Shown in pieces: positions 1 through 5,316 of a DNA stretch of 7,445 nucleotides. The position numbers were made by a program, and so were the translations under genes. Position 1 is the stretch's first letter, and the number at the start of each line of letters is the position of its first letter. Source of the DNA: Candidatus Woesearchaeota archaeon (GTDB lineage Archaea; Nanobdellota; Nanobdellia; Woesearchaeales; JACQNA01); NCBI GenBank assembly GCA_016203335.1, contig JACQNA010000002.1, forward strand, positions 1 to 7,445, given 5' to 3'. Under the pieces are notes generated by a model. That model searched no databases. It saw nothing but the letters and a program-made list of their open reading frames with translations, and was not told the origin of the DNA.

Positions 1-249
1 ATTATACACCGCTCTTATAATGTTCCTCCGCCGGATGGAGAAAGTATAAAGACTGTTGAAAAACGGGTTTTAAGCTTCATTAAATATTTAATAAGATATA
101 TGAAGAAAAACAAGGTTAATGTTGCCATCTCTGCGCACGGCAATTCAATGAGACCTTTCAGGAGATATTTTGAGAAATTAGGCATTTATGAAATGATGGA
201 GTTAGAGAACCCCTGGGACGATTATTTTGAGTATACGATAACCGCATGA
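1..249 (+). CDS. Phosphoglycerate mutase-like histidine phosphatase, C-terminal part
   Basis: Frame 1 is open from the window edge to TGA at 247-249, giving the last 82 residues; the start lies outside. The sequence has the RSYNVPPPDGES segment and the second catalytic-histidine motif SAHGNSMR (residues 48-55 of the visible part), both typical of cofactor-dependent (2,3-bisphosphoglycerate) phosphoglycerate mutases. These interconvert 3- and 2-phosphoglycerate in glycolysis/gluconeogenesis through a phosphohistidine. The tail after the motif is short and ends in NPWDDYFEYTI. GC is about 35% over 1-240 (85 of 240 counted), against roughly 57% in a sampled line of the next gene, with AAA/ATA/TTA codons frequent, which hints at separate ancestry. 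Another phosphatase of the same superfamily cannot be excluded because the first catalytic RHG motif is not visible. Confidence 0.85.
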   Translation: MIHRSYNVPPPDGESIKTVEKRVLSFIKYLIRYMKKNKVNVAISAHGNSMRPFRRYFEKLGIYEMMELENPWDDYFEYTITA

Positions 250-257
250 TTTATAAG
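250..257 (+). promoter_or_regulatory. TATA box for the Hel308-like gene
   Basis: TTTATAAG lies immediately after the preceding stop codon. Its centre is 25.5 nt before the ATG at 279, the same spacing as at the other genes here. This favours start 279 with a leaderless transcript. Confidence 0.6.
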
Positions 258-278
258 AGCAGATGGTTTCTGATGAGT

Positions 279-944
279 ATGCAGCTTACTGATATCCGTG
301 CACAGATACCGGAAGAGGTCTATGCAGCGCTGGAAAAAGAAGGCATTGCCGAGCTCCGCCCATCTCAGGAAAAGGCAATAAAAAAGGGAGTTCTCAGCGG
401 GAAATCCCTCCTGGTCTGCACACCAACCGCCTCGGGAAAGACGCTCATTGCTGAGTTGGCTGCCATGCAGGCGATCATGAAAGGGGAAGGGAAAGCCCTC
501 TACATCGCTCCCCTGAAAGCGCTGGCAAGCGAAAAGTTTAAGGAATTCAAGCGGAAATATGGCAGCCTGGCGCGGATCGCCCTTTCCATCGGCGATATCG
601 ACGCTGCGGACCCGCACCTGGCTGAATACGACCTTATCCTCACCACATCGGAAAAATTAGACTCCCTGCTCCGCCACCATGCGCCATGGATAGCGTATGT
701 CAAGGTAATGGTTGTTGACGAGATCCATCTCCTGAATGATCCGAAGCGGGGCCCGACATTAGAAGTTATTATCACCCTGCTCCGGGAGCTGGTTCCCACT
801 ATCCAGATTATTGGCCTGAGCGCAACCATCGGCAATCCGAAGGCACTGGCAGCATGGCTCCAGGCAGAGCTGGTAGAGGACAGCTGGCGCCCGGTCGAGC
901 TCCGCCAGGGAATATATTACAACCGCTCTATCGAGTTCAAATAA
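279..944 (+). CDS. Hel308-like superfamily 2 helicase, N-terminal RecA domain only (truncated or split)
   Basis: The product is 221 residues from the ATG at 279; in-frame ATGs at 273 and 246 are alternatives, but 246 lies upstream of the TATA box and overlaps the previous stop. Motifs in order: RPSQ (27-30, Q motif), TPTASGKT (48-55, Walker A), APLKAL (77-82, Ia), TSEK (123-126, Ib), DEIH (147-150, Walker B) and SAT (181-183, motif III). Order and wording match archaeal Hel308 (Hjm), a 3'-5' helicase that acts on stalled replication forks and is usually about 700 residues. Here the protein ends in YYNRSIEFK right after RecA domain 1. Motifs IV-VI, the winged helix and the ratchet domain are absent, and no continuation is visible in any + frame. 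Alone it could bind ATP but should not unwind DNA. It is either a decayed remnant or one half of a split gene whose other half lies elsewhere. Confidence 0.85.
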   Translation: MQLTDIRAQIPEEVYAALEKEGIAELRPSQEKAIKKGVLSGKSLLVCTPTASGKTLIAELAAMQAIMKGEGKALYIAPLKALASEKFKEFKRKYGSLARIALSIGDIDAADPHLAEYDLILTTSEKLDSLLRHHAPWIAYVKVMVVDEIHLLNDPKRGPTLEVIITLLRELVPTIQIIGLSATIGNPKALAAWLQAELVEDSWRPVELRQGIYYNRSIEFK

Positions 945-1272
945 GCATAAGCAGCAGCGTGAGCAGCGCTCCGATCAGCACATACCCGGCAAGCCAGAAC
1001 AGCCAGAGATAAAGCGCCTGCGCCCATTCCAGCTCGTAGAGGTAATGGACAAGGAAGTAAAAGCCGATCACAATCACCAGGAGCAGCCAGGGAAATGCAG
1101 GGATAAAGCTGAAGAAGAGCAGCAGCACAGCCAGGAATACGCTTGCCAGTGATGCCTTCCTGATGCTCCCGTCAATCCGGAGCAGGGCAGCCCCCTCGCG
1201 GAGCAGCAAAGCAGTCAGCGTGAAGAACACGAATGCCAGGATGAACCGCAGGGCAATGTCGAAGAATGCCAT
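937..1272 (-). CDS. Small four-helix membrane protein, unknown function
   Basis: The product is 111 residues and very hydrophobic. Likely membrane segments are about 6-25, 41-57, 59-77 and 86-110, with a basic loop RIDGSIRKA between the first two. I do not recognise a family. The ATG at 1272 is supported by a TTTAAATA box (rc) centred 26.5 nt upstream, giving a leaderless transcript. It lies downstream of ftsY on the same strand but has its own box just past the ftsY stop. Its 3' end overlaps the truncated helicase gene by 8 bp in convergent orientation, so its stop codon sits inside the last codons of the helicase. Confidence 0.7.
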   Translation of the reverse strand: MAFFDIALRFILAFVFFTLTALLLREGAALLRIDGSIRKASLASVFLAVLLLFFSFIPAFPWLLLVIVIGFYFLVHYLYELEWAQALYLWLFWLAGYVLIGALLTLLLMLI

Positions 1273-1294
1273 GCGGCAGCAAGCGGGAAAAGGC

Positions 1295-1302
1295 TATTTA
1301 AA
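1295..1302 (-). promoter_or_regulatory. TATA box for the four-helix membrane protein gene
   Basis: TATTTAAA on + (TTTAAATA on -) is centred 26.5 nt upstream of the ATG at 1272 and begins 2 nt after the ftsY stop codon, as read on the minus strand. Confidence 0.65.
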
Positions 1303-1304
1303 GG

Positions 1305-2540
1305 TTATGATAGCCCCAGGCTTTCGATCACCATCTCCGGCCTGAACTCCTGCAAATCGCTATAGCCCTGCCCGGTGCCGAGATAAAGTATCGGCTTTTT
1401 GGTGACATAGCTGACTGAAACTGCAGCACCGCCCTTCTCGTCAATATCTGCTTTGGTCAGAATGATGCCGTCAATAGGAATCGCTTCGCTGAACTGCCTT
1501 GCTTGTTCCACACAGTCATTTCCGGTGATGCTCTCTCCCACAAACAAGGTTAGGTCTGGCTTCGCAACCCGGATAATCTTCTTCATTTCGTCAATCAGGT
1601 TGGTGTTGGAGTGCAGCCTGCCCGCCGTATCAATGAGCACGGCATCAATGCCCTTTGCCCGTGCGTAGGAGATGGCGTCAAAGGCGACCGCTGCCGGGTC
1701 GCTGCCGTAATCGTGCCTGATCACCTTGATGCCGAGCACAGCGGCATGCTCCTGGAGCTGCTCAATCGAGGCAGCCCGAAAGGTGTCAGCAGCGGCAAAT
1801 ACAGCAGTCTTCCCCTGCTCCTGCAGCAGCCTGCCGAGCTTTGCCAGGGCAGTGGTCTTCCCGCTGCCATTCACCCCGACAAAGCATATCACAAACGGCT
1901 TTTTCCCGCTGATGCGGGCAAGCAGGTCAACACCGGGGGCAATAAACAGCCCGCTGATGCTCTTCTTCAGGTTTTGCGTGATGATATCCTCAACCCTTCC
2001 CCGGGAGAACGGCGTATCGACGATTTCCCGCTTTAAGTCATCGCGGATTTTCTCAATGACTTCAATTGCCACATTGCCCTCGAGCAGGGCAATCTCCAGC
2101 TCAGTAAAAAGCTCATCAAATTTCTGAGAAGAGATAATGGTTTTGGTGAAGCGCTCAGTAATCTTCTGGAATATGCCTTTTTTTTGGGCAGGCTGCTCTT
2201 TTTGCGGTTGTGCTGGTGGTTGCAGCGCTGGTTGCGGTGCCAGAGCAGGTGTTCGGTATGGAAGAGATGATGGCTGTTTTGGTGGTATCGCCCGGGGTGC
2301 AGGCTTTGGTGCCGGTTTCTGCACAGGTTTCAGAGGCTGCTCGGGAAGTGGTGCTGGAGCTTGCGGTGCAGGAACCTGTGCTGGCTCTGCTCGTTTTTGT
2401 TCTTCCAGCCCTGCCTCAGGCCCAGGAGCAGGCGGAGAGACCGGTACTGGTGGAGAAACCTGAGCAGCCTCCTCTTCTTTTACCTGCTGCGAGAACCGGG
2501 AAACTACCTGCTTGAGCTTGTCTTTCAGGAACTTGAACAT
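1305..2540 (-). CDS. ftsY: Signal recognition particle receptor FtsY
   Basis: The product is 411 residues. The C-terminal NG domain has the SRP-GTPase motifs GVNGSGKT (222-229, G1), DTFRAAS (252-258, G2), DTAGR (304-308, G3), TKAD (362-365, G4) and GTGQGYSDL (388-396, closing G5 region). FtsY docks SRP-ribosome complexes at the membrane by forming a GTP-dependent heterodimer with SRP54. Residues 123-200 fit the N-domain helical bundle. A basic amphipathic start (MFKFLKDKLK) could bind lipid. Between them, residues about 29-118 form a Pro/Ala/Gln-rich low-complexity linker, unusually long for an archaeal FtsY. The ATG at 2540 lies 2 nt after the prefoldin stop with a GGGG-rich site just upstream, so translation is probably coupled. 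Prefoldin alpha followed by ftsY is a recurrent archaeal gene order. Confidence 0.96.
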   Translation of the reverse strand: MFKFLKDKLKQVVSRFSQQVKEEEAAQVSPPVPVSPPAPGPEAGLEEQKRAEPAQVPAPQAPAPLPEQPLKPVQKPAPKPAPRAIPPKQPSSLPYRTPALAPQPALQPPAQPQKEQPAQKKGIFQKITERFTKTIISSQKFDELFTELEIALLEGNVAIEVIEKIRDDLKREIVDTPFSRGRVEDIITQNLKKSISGLFIAPGVDLLARISGKKPFVICFVGVNGSGKTTALAKLGRLLQEQGKTAVFAAADTFRAASIEQLQEHAAVLGIKVIRHDYGSDPAAVAFDAISYARAKGIDAVLIDTAGRLHSNTNLIDEMKKIIRVAKPDLTLFVGESITGNDCVEQARQFSEAIPIDGIILTKADIDEKGGAAVSVSYVTKKPILYLGTGQGYSDLQEFRPEMVIESLGLS

Positions 2541-2542
2541 CG

Positions 2543-2959
2543 CTACCCCGGGGAGATGCGGCTCATCTCCTGCTGGACGCGCTCAGCCGCTCCCCGAAGC
2601 TGCAGAAAAGTTTCTGCCAGCTTCTGCTGCATCTCCTTGATATCGCCCATCTGGCTGGTGATCAGGCTGAGCACCTCATCCTTGCTCTTGGTAACTGCAG
2701 TATGCGCTCCCACATTGACGAGGAATTCAGAAGCATGGTCAAGCGATGCCTTGACGAAGATGCCGCTGCTGATAGGGACAAAAGAAGATGCCCCCGGCTT
2801 GAGCTGGGCAATCTCTCCCACCGCCTCGGCAGTCTGCTGCAGCTCAGCAATCTGCTGCTCCAGCGCAGAGAGATACTGCTGGATCTGCTGGAGCTTCTGC
2901 TCGTGCACATGGAGTTCCATCTGCTTCTCTTTGAGCCGTTCAGTATTCCCGTCTCCCAT
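2543..2959 (-). CDS. pfdA: Prefoldin alpha subunit
   Basis: The product is 138 residues. An N-terminal coiled coil (about 5-48), a central beta-hairpin region with VPISSGIFVKA and LVNVGAHTAVTKS (about 61-93), and a C-terminal coiled coil (about 95-134) match archaeal prefoldin alpha, of which two copies assemble with four beta subunits into a jellyfish-shaped holdase that passes unfolded proteins to the thermosome. Length is usual for the family. The ATG at 2959 is 26 nt from a TTTAAA box, so the message is probably leaderless. It is first in an operon with ftsY, 2 nt apart. The beta subunit gene is not in the window. Confidence 0.95.
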   Translation of the reverse strand: MGDGNTERLKEKQMELHVHEQKLQQIQQYLSALEQQIAELQQTAEAVGEIAQLKPGASSFVPISSGIFVKASLDHASEFLVNVGAHTAVTKSKDEVLSLITSQMGDIKEMQQKLAETFLQLRGAAERVQQEMSRISPG

Positions 2960-2981
2960 AGGAACGGCAGAGGGTATGGCG

Positions 2982-2988
2982 TTTAAAT
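2982..2988 (-). promoter_or_regulatory. TATA box for the prefoldin-ftsY operon
   Basis: TTTAAAT on + (ATTTAAA on -) is centred 26 nt before the ATG at 2959, in the short gap after the scpA stop codon. Confidence 0.65.
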
Positions 2989-3012
2989 GTGTTTCTATTA
3001 AGAAATGTATTA

Positions 3013-3741
3013 CTACGAAATCTCCTTTTCCATTTCCCGCTTGCTCGCAAGGGATATCTCGATGTCGGCAAACGGCTCCTGCTGCTCCAGGTCAATCCGC
3101 CGCTGGTTGCTCAGGTGCAGCAGCGGAATGAATGCTGCAACCTTATCCTGCCGGTTCTGCGAGGGCACGAGATGCGTAAAATAGACCTTTGCCGCTCCAC
3201 CAGTGACCAGCTGCTTGATCCGCTGATAGAGCTCCCGAATCACTAAGGTAATATCCCGCTTTTTCTCAGGGATATTGATATCTGTCAAGGGAATAGAGCG
3301 CAGCACTCTTCTCTTTTTCACCTCTAATGCGCGCTGCAAGGCGTATACCAAATCATAGATGGAAACCTTCCGCTTTCTCGGCTGCGGGGTGCGGGGAATC
3401 AGCCGGGCAGCATCCTCCCTGCTGACCGGCCGGAATTCTGCCTCTTCTGCATGTTCCTCTTCCTCAGGCAGCGCGTTCATCAGCTCCTCAAGCTCAACCA
3501 GGTCCTCGCCGACCAGCTTGTTTGATTTGATCTTGAGAAGGACGGCTGCCGCCAGCACCACTTTGCCCGAGAGCCGGAAGTCCGCCTCTTTCAGGTGCTG
3601 CAGTGTCTCCAGGTACCGCGCAGTGAGCAGGGAGATGTTGATATCCCAGGGATCCATCTTTTCAGTCCGCACAAGCTCATAGATGATGGACTGCCAGGTG
3701 ACATCGTCCTTGTCCAGGATAAGGGAATAAATCTCCTCCAT
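3013..3741 (-). CDS. scpA: Segregation and condensation protein A (kleisin)
   Basis: The product is 242 residues. The signature KMDPWDINISLLTARYLE (residues 28-45) and the following RLSGKVVLAAAVLLKIKS (56-73) are the N-terminal SMC-neck-binding helices of ScpA kleisins. A charged linker rich in Glu (about 78-105) leads to a C-terminal winged-helix region ending DIEISLASKREMEKEIS, which in the family contacts the SMC head. ScpA bridges the two SMC heads in condensin-type chromosome-organising complexes. No scpB or smc gene is in the window. The ATG at 3741 is 26.5 nt from a TATA box, so the gene is probably leaderless and has its own promoter, divergent from the tRNA-Val promoter. Confidence 0.93.
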   Translation of the reverse strand: MEEIYSLILDKDDVTWQSIIYELVRTEKMDPWDINISLLTARYLETLQHLKEADFRLSGKVVLAAAVLLKIKSNKLVGEDLVELEELMNALPEEEEHAEEAEFRPVSREDAARLIPRTPQPRKRKVSIYDLVYALQRALEVKKRRVLRSIPLTDINIPEKKRDITLVIRELYQRIKQLVTGGAAKVYFTHLVPSQNRQDKVAAFIPLLHLSNQRRIDLEQQEPFADIEISLASKREMEKEIS

Positions 3742-3763
3742 AGCATATCCAAGAATACCAGCA

Positions 3764-3771
3764 TATTTAAA
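3764..3771 (-). promoter_or_regulatory. TATA box for scpA
   Basis: TATTTAAA on + (TTTAAATA on -) is centred 26.5 nt upstream of the scpA ATG at 3741. Confidence 0.65.
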
Positions 3772-3784
3772 CGTTATGATAAAC

Positions 3785-3792
3785 TATAAAAA
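3785..3792 (+). promoter_or_regulatory. TATA box for the tRNA-Val/tRNA-Gly pair
   Basis: TATAAAAA is centred about 27.5 nt before the first base of mature tRNA-Val (3816), so transcription should start at, or within a base or two of, the mature 5' end. Confidence 0.6.
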
Positions 3793-3852
3793 GCAAAGGT
3801 AAATAAACCTTCCAGGGGCCCATGGTCTAGCGGTCATGACGTCACCCTTACA

Positions 3853-3872
3853 TGCCTTACATACCAGAAGAA
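3853..3872 (+). other. tRNA-Val intron at 37/38 (20 nt)
   Basis: The fold is a relaxed bulge-helix-bulge: C32-U33-U34 pair with G3870-A3869-A3868, but A35 faces G3867. Bulge 2 is AA/A with the cut after 3872. The inner stem is weak, so this is the least regular of the seven introns. Confidence 0.8.
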
Positions 3873-3894
3873 AGGTGAAGGTCCCCGGTTCGAA

Positions 3895-3905
3895 AGCAGC
3901 GAGAA
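3895..3905 (+). other. tRNA-Val T-loop intron at 59/60 (11 nt)
   Basis: Positions 54-57 (TTCG) can pair with 3900-3903 (CGAG): U·G, U-A, C-G, G-C. This leaves two exon bases plus one intron base as bulge 1, a 4-nt loop (3896-3899), and AA/U as bulge 2. That is a minimal bulge-helix-loop with no inner stem. Sliding by one or two A residues gives the same product. Confidence 0.78.
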
Positions 3906-3923
3906 TCCGGGTGGGCCCATCGC

Positions 3924-4012
3924 ACGGCAATAGTACAGTGGTAGTATACAACCTTGCCAAGGCAGATGCCTGCAAAGAGGTTGAGACCCGGGTTCGAATC
4001 CCGGTTGCCGTA
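3924..4012 (+). tRNA. tRNA-Gly(GCC) with one intron
   Basis: Acceptor ACGGCAA (3924-3930) pairs fully with TTGCCGT (4005-4011); the discriminator is A4012 and there is no encoded CCA. The D arm carries AGTGGTA. The anticodon stem CAACC (3949-3953) pairs with GGTTG (3979-3983), with anticodon GCC at 3956-3958. An 18-nt insertion sits at 37/38. The T arm CCGGGTTCGAATCCCGG is uninterrupted, the only one of the four tRNAs here without a T-loop intron. The mature length is 71 nt. The first pair is A1-U72 rather than the usual G1-C72, which is odd for tRNA-Gly. No TATA box is seen before it, so it depends on the tRNA-Val transcript. Confidence 0.92.
3960..3977 (+). other. tRNA-Gly intron at 37/38 (18 nt)
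   Basis: A textbook bulge-helix-bulge: U32-U33-G34-C35 pair perfectly with GCAA (3972-3975), bulge 1 is C36-A37/A3960, bulge 2 is A-G/A3978, and AGGC/GCCT form the inner stem with an AGAT loop. Confidence 0.88.
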
Positions 4013-4026
4013 TGAGTAACCATAAG

Positions 4027-4034
4027 TTTAAATA
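4027..4034 (+). promoter_or_regulatory. TATA box for the CorA-like gene
   Basis: TTTAAATA is centred 27.5 nt before the ATG at 4058 and begins 14 nt after the tRNA-Gly discriminator base. Confidence 0.65.
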
Positions 4035-4057
4035 GAAGTTTTGAGCCGGGAAAGGGC

Positions 4058-5041
4058 ATGATCCATGGATTTCTCTACAAGGGCAGGCGGCTGTACCCGG
4101 TTGATGCAGCAGCGGTTAAAAATGCATCCTTGGGGAGAGGAGGAAACCGCCTCTGGGTGATTGTCAGGAATCCGACGGCAGCAGACATCGCGCTCCTGAC
4201 AGAGAGATTCCACATCCATCCGACAACAGCAGAGGATATTGCCTCTCCGCTCACCAGGATAAAATATGAGGAATTTGATAATAACACGGTTATCGTATTC
4301 AAGGGCATCAAGGAAGCCAAGGGGGTAAGTGTGAAGTTCTATACCATTTTCCTGATTGACGGCAGCCACTATGTCATCGCCGTATATCGCCGGGAGAATG
4401 ACACCATTGAGCATCTCGCTGCCAATCCCAAGAGGGTGGAATCGCTGATTAGGAGGGGAGAGGACTACATCCTGCACTATATCATTGACAAAGAGGTGGA
4501 CAAGTATGTGGATCTGCGTGCCACCATCTCAGAGGATCTGCGCGCGATTGAAGAGGAGTTTATCAGGCGACCGGATAAGGACGTGCTCGGCAAGCTTTTC
4601 CTCAAGGAAAAGCTCATCCTGGAGATCAAGCAGAGGATAGAATCCATCACTGATGTCTGCCTCATGCTGAAAAAGCCGACCGAGAACTTTATCCCCAATA
4701 GCCTCATCCCCTATTTCCGGGATGTGTATGACCATGCAGTGAAGGTGAATATCGCGCTCAAGACCTATCTCGACCGGATTAACGGCCTGCGGAATTCCTA
4801 TCTCTCGCTCACCTCCAATCGGATGAATGACACCATGCGCGTGCTCACTATCGTCATGGCCATGATGATGCCGATGACCGTGATTACCGGCTTCTATGGG
4901 ATGAACGTCGTGCTCCCCCTCCAGAACCACCCTCTGGCATATCTGGCGCTGCTCGGCTTTATAGGAGTAACCGTGGCGCTGATGCTGCTGATATTCCGGA
5001 GCAAGGGCTGGATAGGAAAGAACAGCAACGGCATTCAGTAA
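4058..5041 (+). CDS. corA: CorA-family divalent metal (Mg2+/Co2+) transporter
   Basis: The product is 327 residues, normal for the family. The soluble N-terminal domain contains HPTTAEDIASPLTRIKYEEF (residues 54-73), equivalent to the conserved metal-sensing funnel segment. The long stalk-forming helix covers about 195-260. Two C-terminal membrane helices follow (about 262-281 and 292-314), with the pore-mouth signature YGMN (280-283) at the end of the first, and a basic cytoplasmic tail. CorA proteins form homopentameric channels for Mg2+ and related ions. A TTTAAATA box 27.5 nt upstream supports the ATG at 4058 with a leaderless or nearly leaderless message. The gene lies alone between two tRNA pairs. 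Substrate preference cannot be read from the sequence. Confidence 0.94.
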   Translation: MIHGFLYKGRRLYPVDAAAVKNASLGRGGNRLWVIVRNPTAADIALLTERFHIHPTTAEDIASPLTRIKYEEFDNNTVIVFKGIKEAKGVSVKFYTIFLIDGSHYVIAVYRRENDTIEHLAANPKRVESLIRRGEDYILHYIIDKEVDKYVDLRATISEDLRAIEEEFIRRPDKDVLGKLFLKEKLILEIKQRIESITDVCLMLKKPTENFIPNSLIPYFRDVYDHAVKVNIALKTYLDRINGLRNSYLSLTSNRMNDTMRVLTIVMAMMMPMTVITGFYGMNVVLPLQNHPLAYLALLGFIGVTVALMLLIFRSKGWIGKNSNGIQ

Positions 5042-5043
5042 CG

Positions 5044-5051
5044 TTTAAATA
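5044..5051 (+). promoter_or_regulatory. TATA box for the tRNA-Ile/tRNA-Glu pair
   Basis: TTTAAATA begins 2 nt after the corA stop codon and is centred 25.5 nt before G1 of tRNA-Ile (5073), predicting a transcript that starts at the mature 5' end. Confidence 0.7.
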
Positions 5052-5110
5052 CCGCAGCAGCACCTTCTGCACGGGCTCGTAGCTTAGCCTGGTAGAGCGC
5101 TGCTCTTATA

Positions 5111-5133
5111 TGTGCACGCTGTGCCACTAGGTG
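5111..5133 (+). other. tRNA-Ile intron at 37/38 (23 nt)
   Basis: C32-U33-U34-A35 pair with TAGG (5128-5131) including one U·G. Bulge 1 is U36-A37/T5111 and bulge 2 is T-G/A5134. GTG/CAC (5112-5114 with 5125-5127) closes the inner stem. This register also supports TAT as the anticodon. Confidence 0.85.
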
Positions 5134-5155
5134 AGGCAGTGGTCGGGAGTTCAAA

Positions 5156-5177
5156 AGGAAAGCGAATTTCCGGAATC
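5156..5177 (+). other. tRNA-Ile T-loop intron at 59/60 (22 nt)
   Basis: The exon loop is TTCAAA plus T. U54-U55-C56 pair with GAA (5173-5175), while A57 faces G5172. The inner stem GGAAA/TTTCC (5157-5161 with 5167-5171) is perfect with a GCGAA loop. Splicing restores TTCAAAT. Confidence 0.82.
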
Positions 5178-5232
5178 TCTCCTCGAGCCCACGCCCCGTT
5201 GGTGTAGTCCGGCCAATCATCCGACCCTTTCG

Positions 5233-5249
5233 GCGCAGAAGCGGAAGAG
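5233..5249 (+). other. tRNA-Glu intron at 37/38 (17 nt)
   Basis: C32-U33-U34-U35 pair with GAAG (5244-5247) including one U·G. Bulge 1 is C36-G37/G5233 and bulge 2 is A-G/A5250. The inner stem CGC/GCG (5234-5236 with 5241-5243) has an AGAA loop. This is a complete bulge-helix-bulge. Confidence 0.88.
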
Positions 5250-5270
5250 AGGTCGGGACTCGGGTTCAAA

Positions 5271-5316
5271 CAGGCTCACTGTCGTTCGTAGCTTCCAACG
5301 ACAGGGTCGTTGAAAG
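5271..5316 (+). other. tRNA-Glu T-loop intron at 59/60 (46 nt)
   Basis: U54-U55-C56-A57 pair perfectly with TGAA (5311-5314), with A-G/T5317 as bulge 2. Inside, CTGTCGTT (5279-5286) pairs with AACGACAG (5297-5304), 8 bp with a 10-nt loop. A second GTCGTT copy at 5306-5311 could compete for AACGAC. Splicing restores TTCAAAT. Confidence 0.85.

Larger units (their letters stand above)
3816..3919 (+). tRNA. tRNA-Val(UAC) with two introns
   Basis: Acceptor GGGCCCA (3816-3822) pairs fully with TGGGCCC (3912-3918); the discriminator is A3919 and CCA is not encoded. The anticodon stem TCACC (3842-3846) pairs with GGTGA (3874-3878) around loop C-T-TAC-A-A, with anticodon TAC at 3849-3851. A 20-nt insertion (3853-3872) falls between positions 37 and 38. 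The T-stem CCCGG/CCGGG encloses TTCGAA, then an 11-nt insertion (3895-3905), then T; removing it gives the standard T-loop TTCGAAT. Without both insertions the tRNA is 73 nt. The gene is followed after 4 nt by tRNA-Gly, so the two are presumably co-transcribed. Confidence 0.92.
5073..5191 (+). tRNA. tRNA-Ile(UAU) with two introns
   Basis: Acceptor GGGCTCG (5073-5079) pairs with CGAGCCC (5184-5190); the discriminator is A5191 and CCA is not encoded. D stem GCTT pairs with GAGC. The anticodon stem CTGCT (5100-5104) pairs with GGCAG (5135-5139), and loop C-T-TAT-A-A puts TAT at 34-36 (5107-5109). Variable region TGGTC and T-stem GGGAG/CTCCT (with a G·U at the end) are regular. A 23-nt intron sits at 37/38 and a 22-nt intron in the T-loop; the spliced length is 74 nt. 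The body resembles archaeal tRNA-Ile. A Lys(CUU) reading was tested and gives a poor anticodon stem and too short a variable loop. UAU would decode AUA directly, whereas most archaea use a CAU anticodon modified with agmatidine. Confidence 0.85.

Noticed and set aside
945..1159. Frameshifted continuation of the helicase in another plus frame
   Set aside because: The open +1 frame is a polar Gln/Glu-rich shadow of the hydrophobic minus-strand gene and contains no helicase motif IV-VI.
2137..2515. Plus-strand ORFs rich in Gly/Ala/Cys or Val/Pro opposite ftsY
   Set aside because: They are antisense readings of the low-complexity Pro/Ala/Gln linker of FtsY, with no promoter and no recognisable domain.
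2361..3131. A 256-residue plus-strand ORF spanning ftsY, prefoldin and scpA
   Set aside because: It runs antisense across three genes with clear family signatures; its Ser/Cys-rich product is typical of a shadow frame.
3784..4059. Minus-strand ORF across tRNA-Val and tRNA-Gly
   Set aside because: The interval is fully explained by two well-folded tRNA genes and their promoter.
4028..4930. Minus-strand ORFs opposite the CorA-like gene
   Set aside because: The plus strand encodes a full-length CorA protein with the GMN motif; the minus ORFs show no family features.
5073..5191. Reading the third tRNA as tRNA-Lys(CUU)
   Set aside because: The shifted register spoils the D stem, leaves a 3-nt variable region and loses the BHB pairing; the Ile(UAU) register satisfies all stems.
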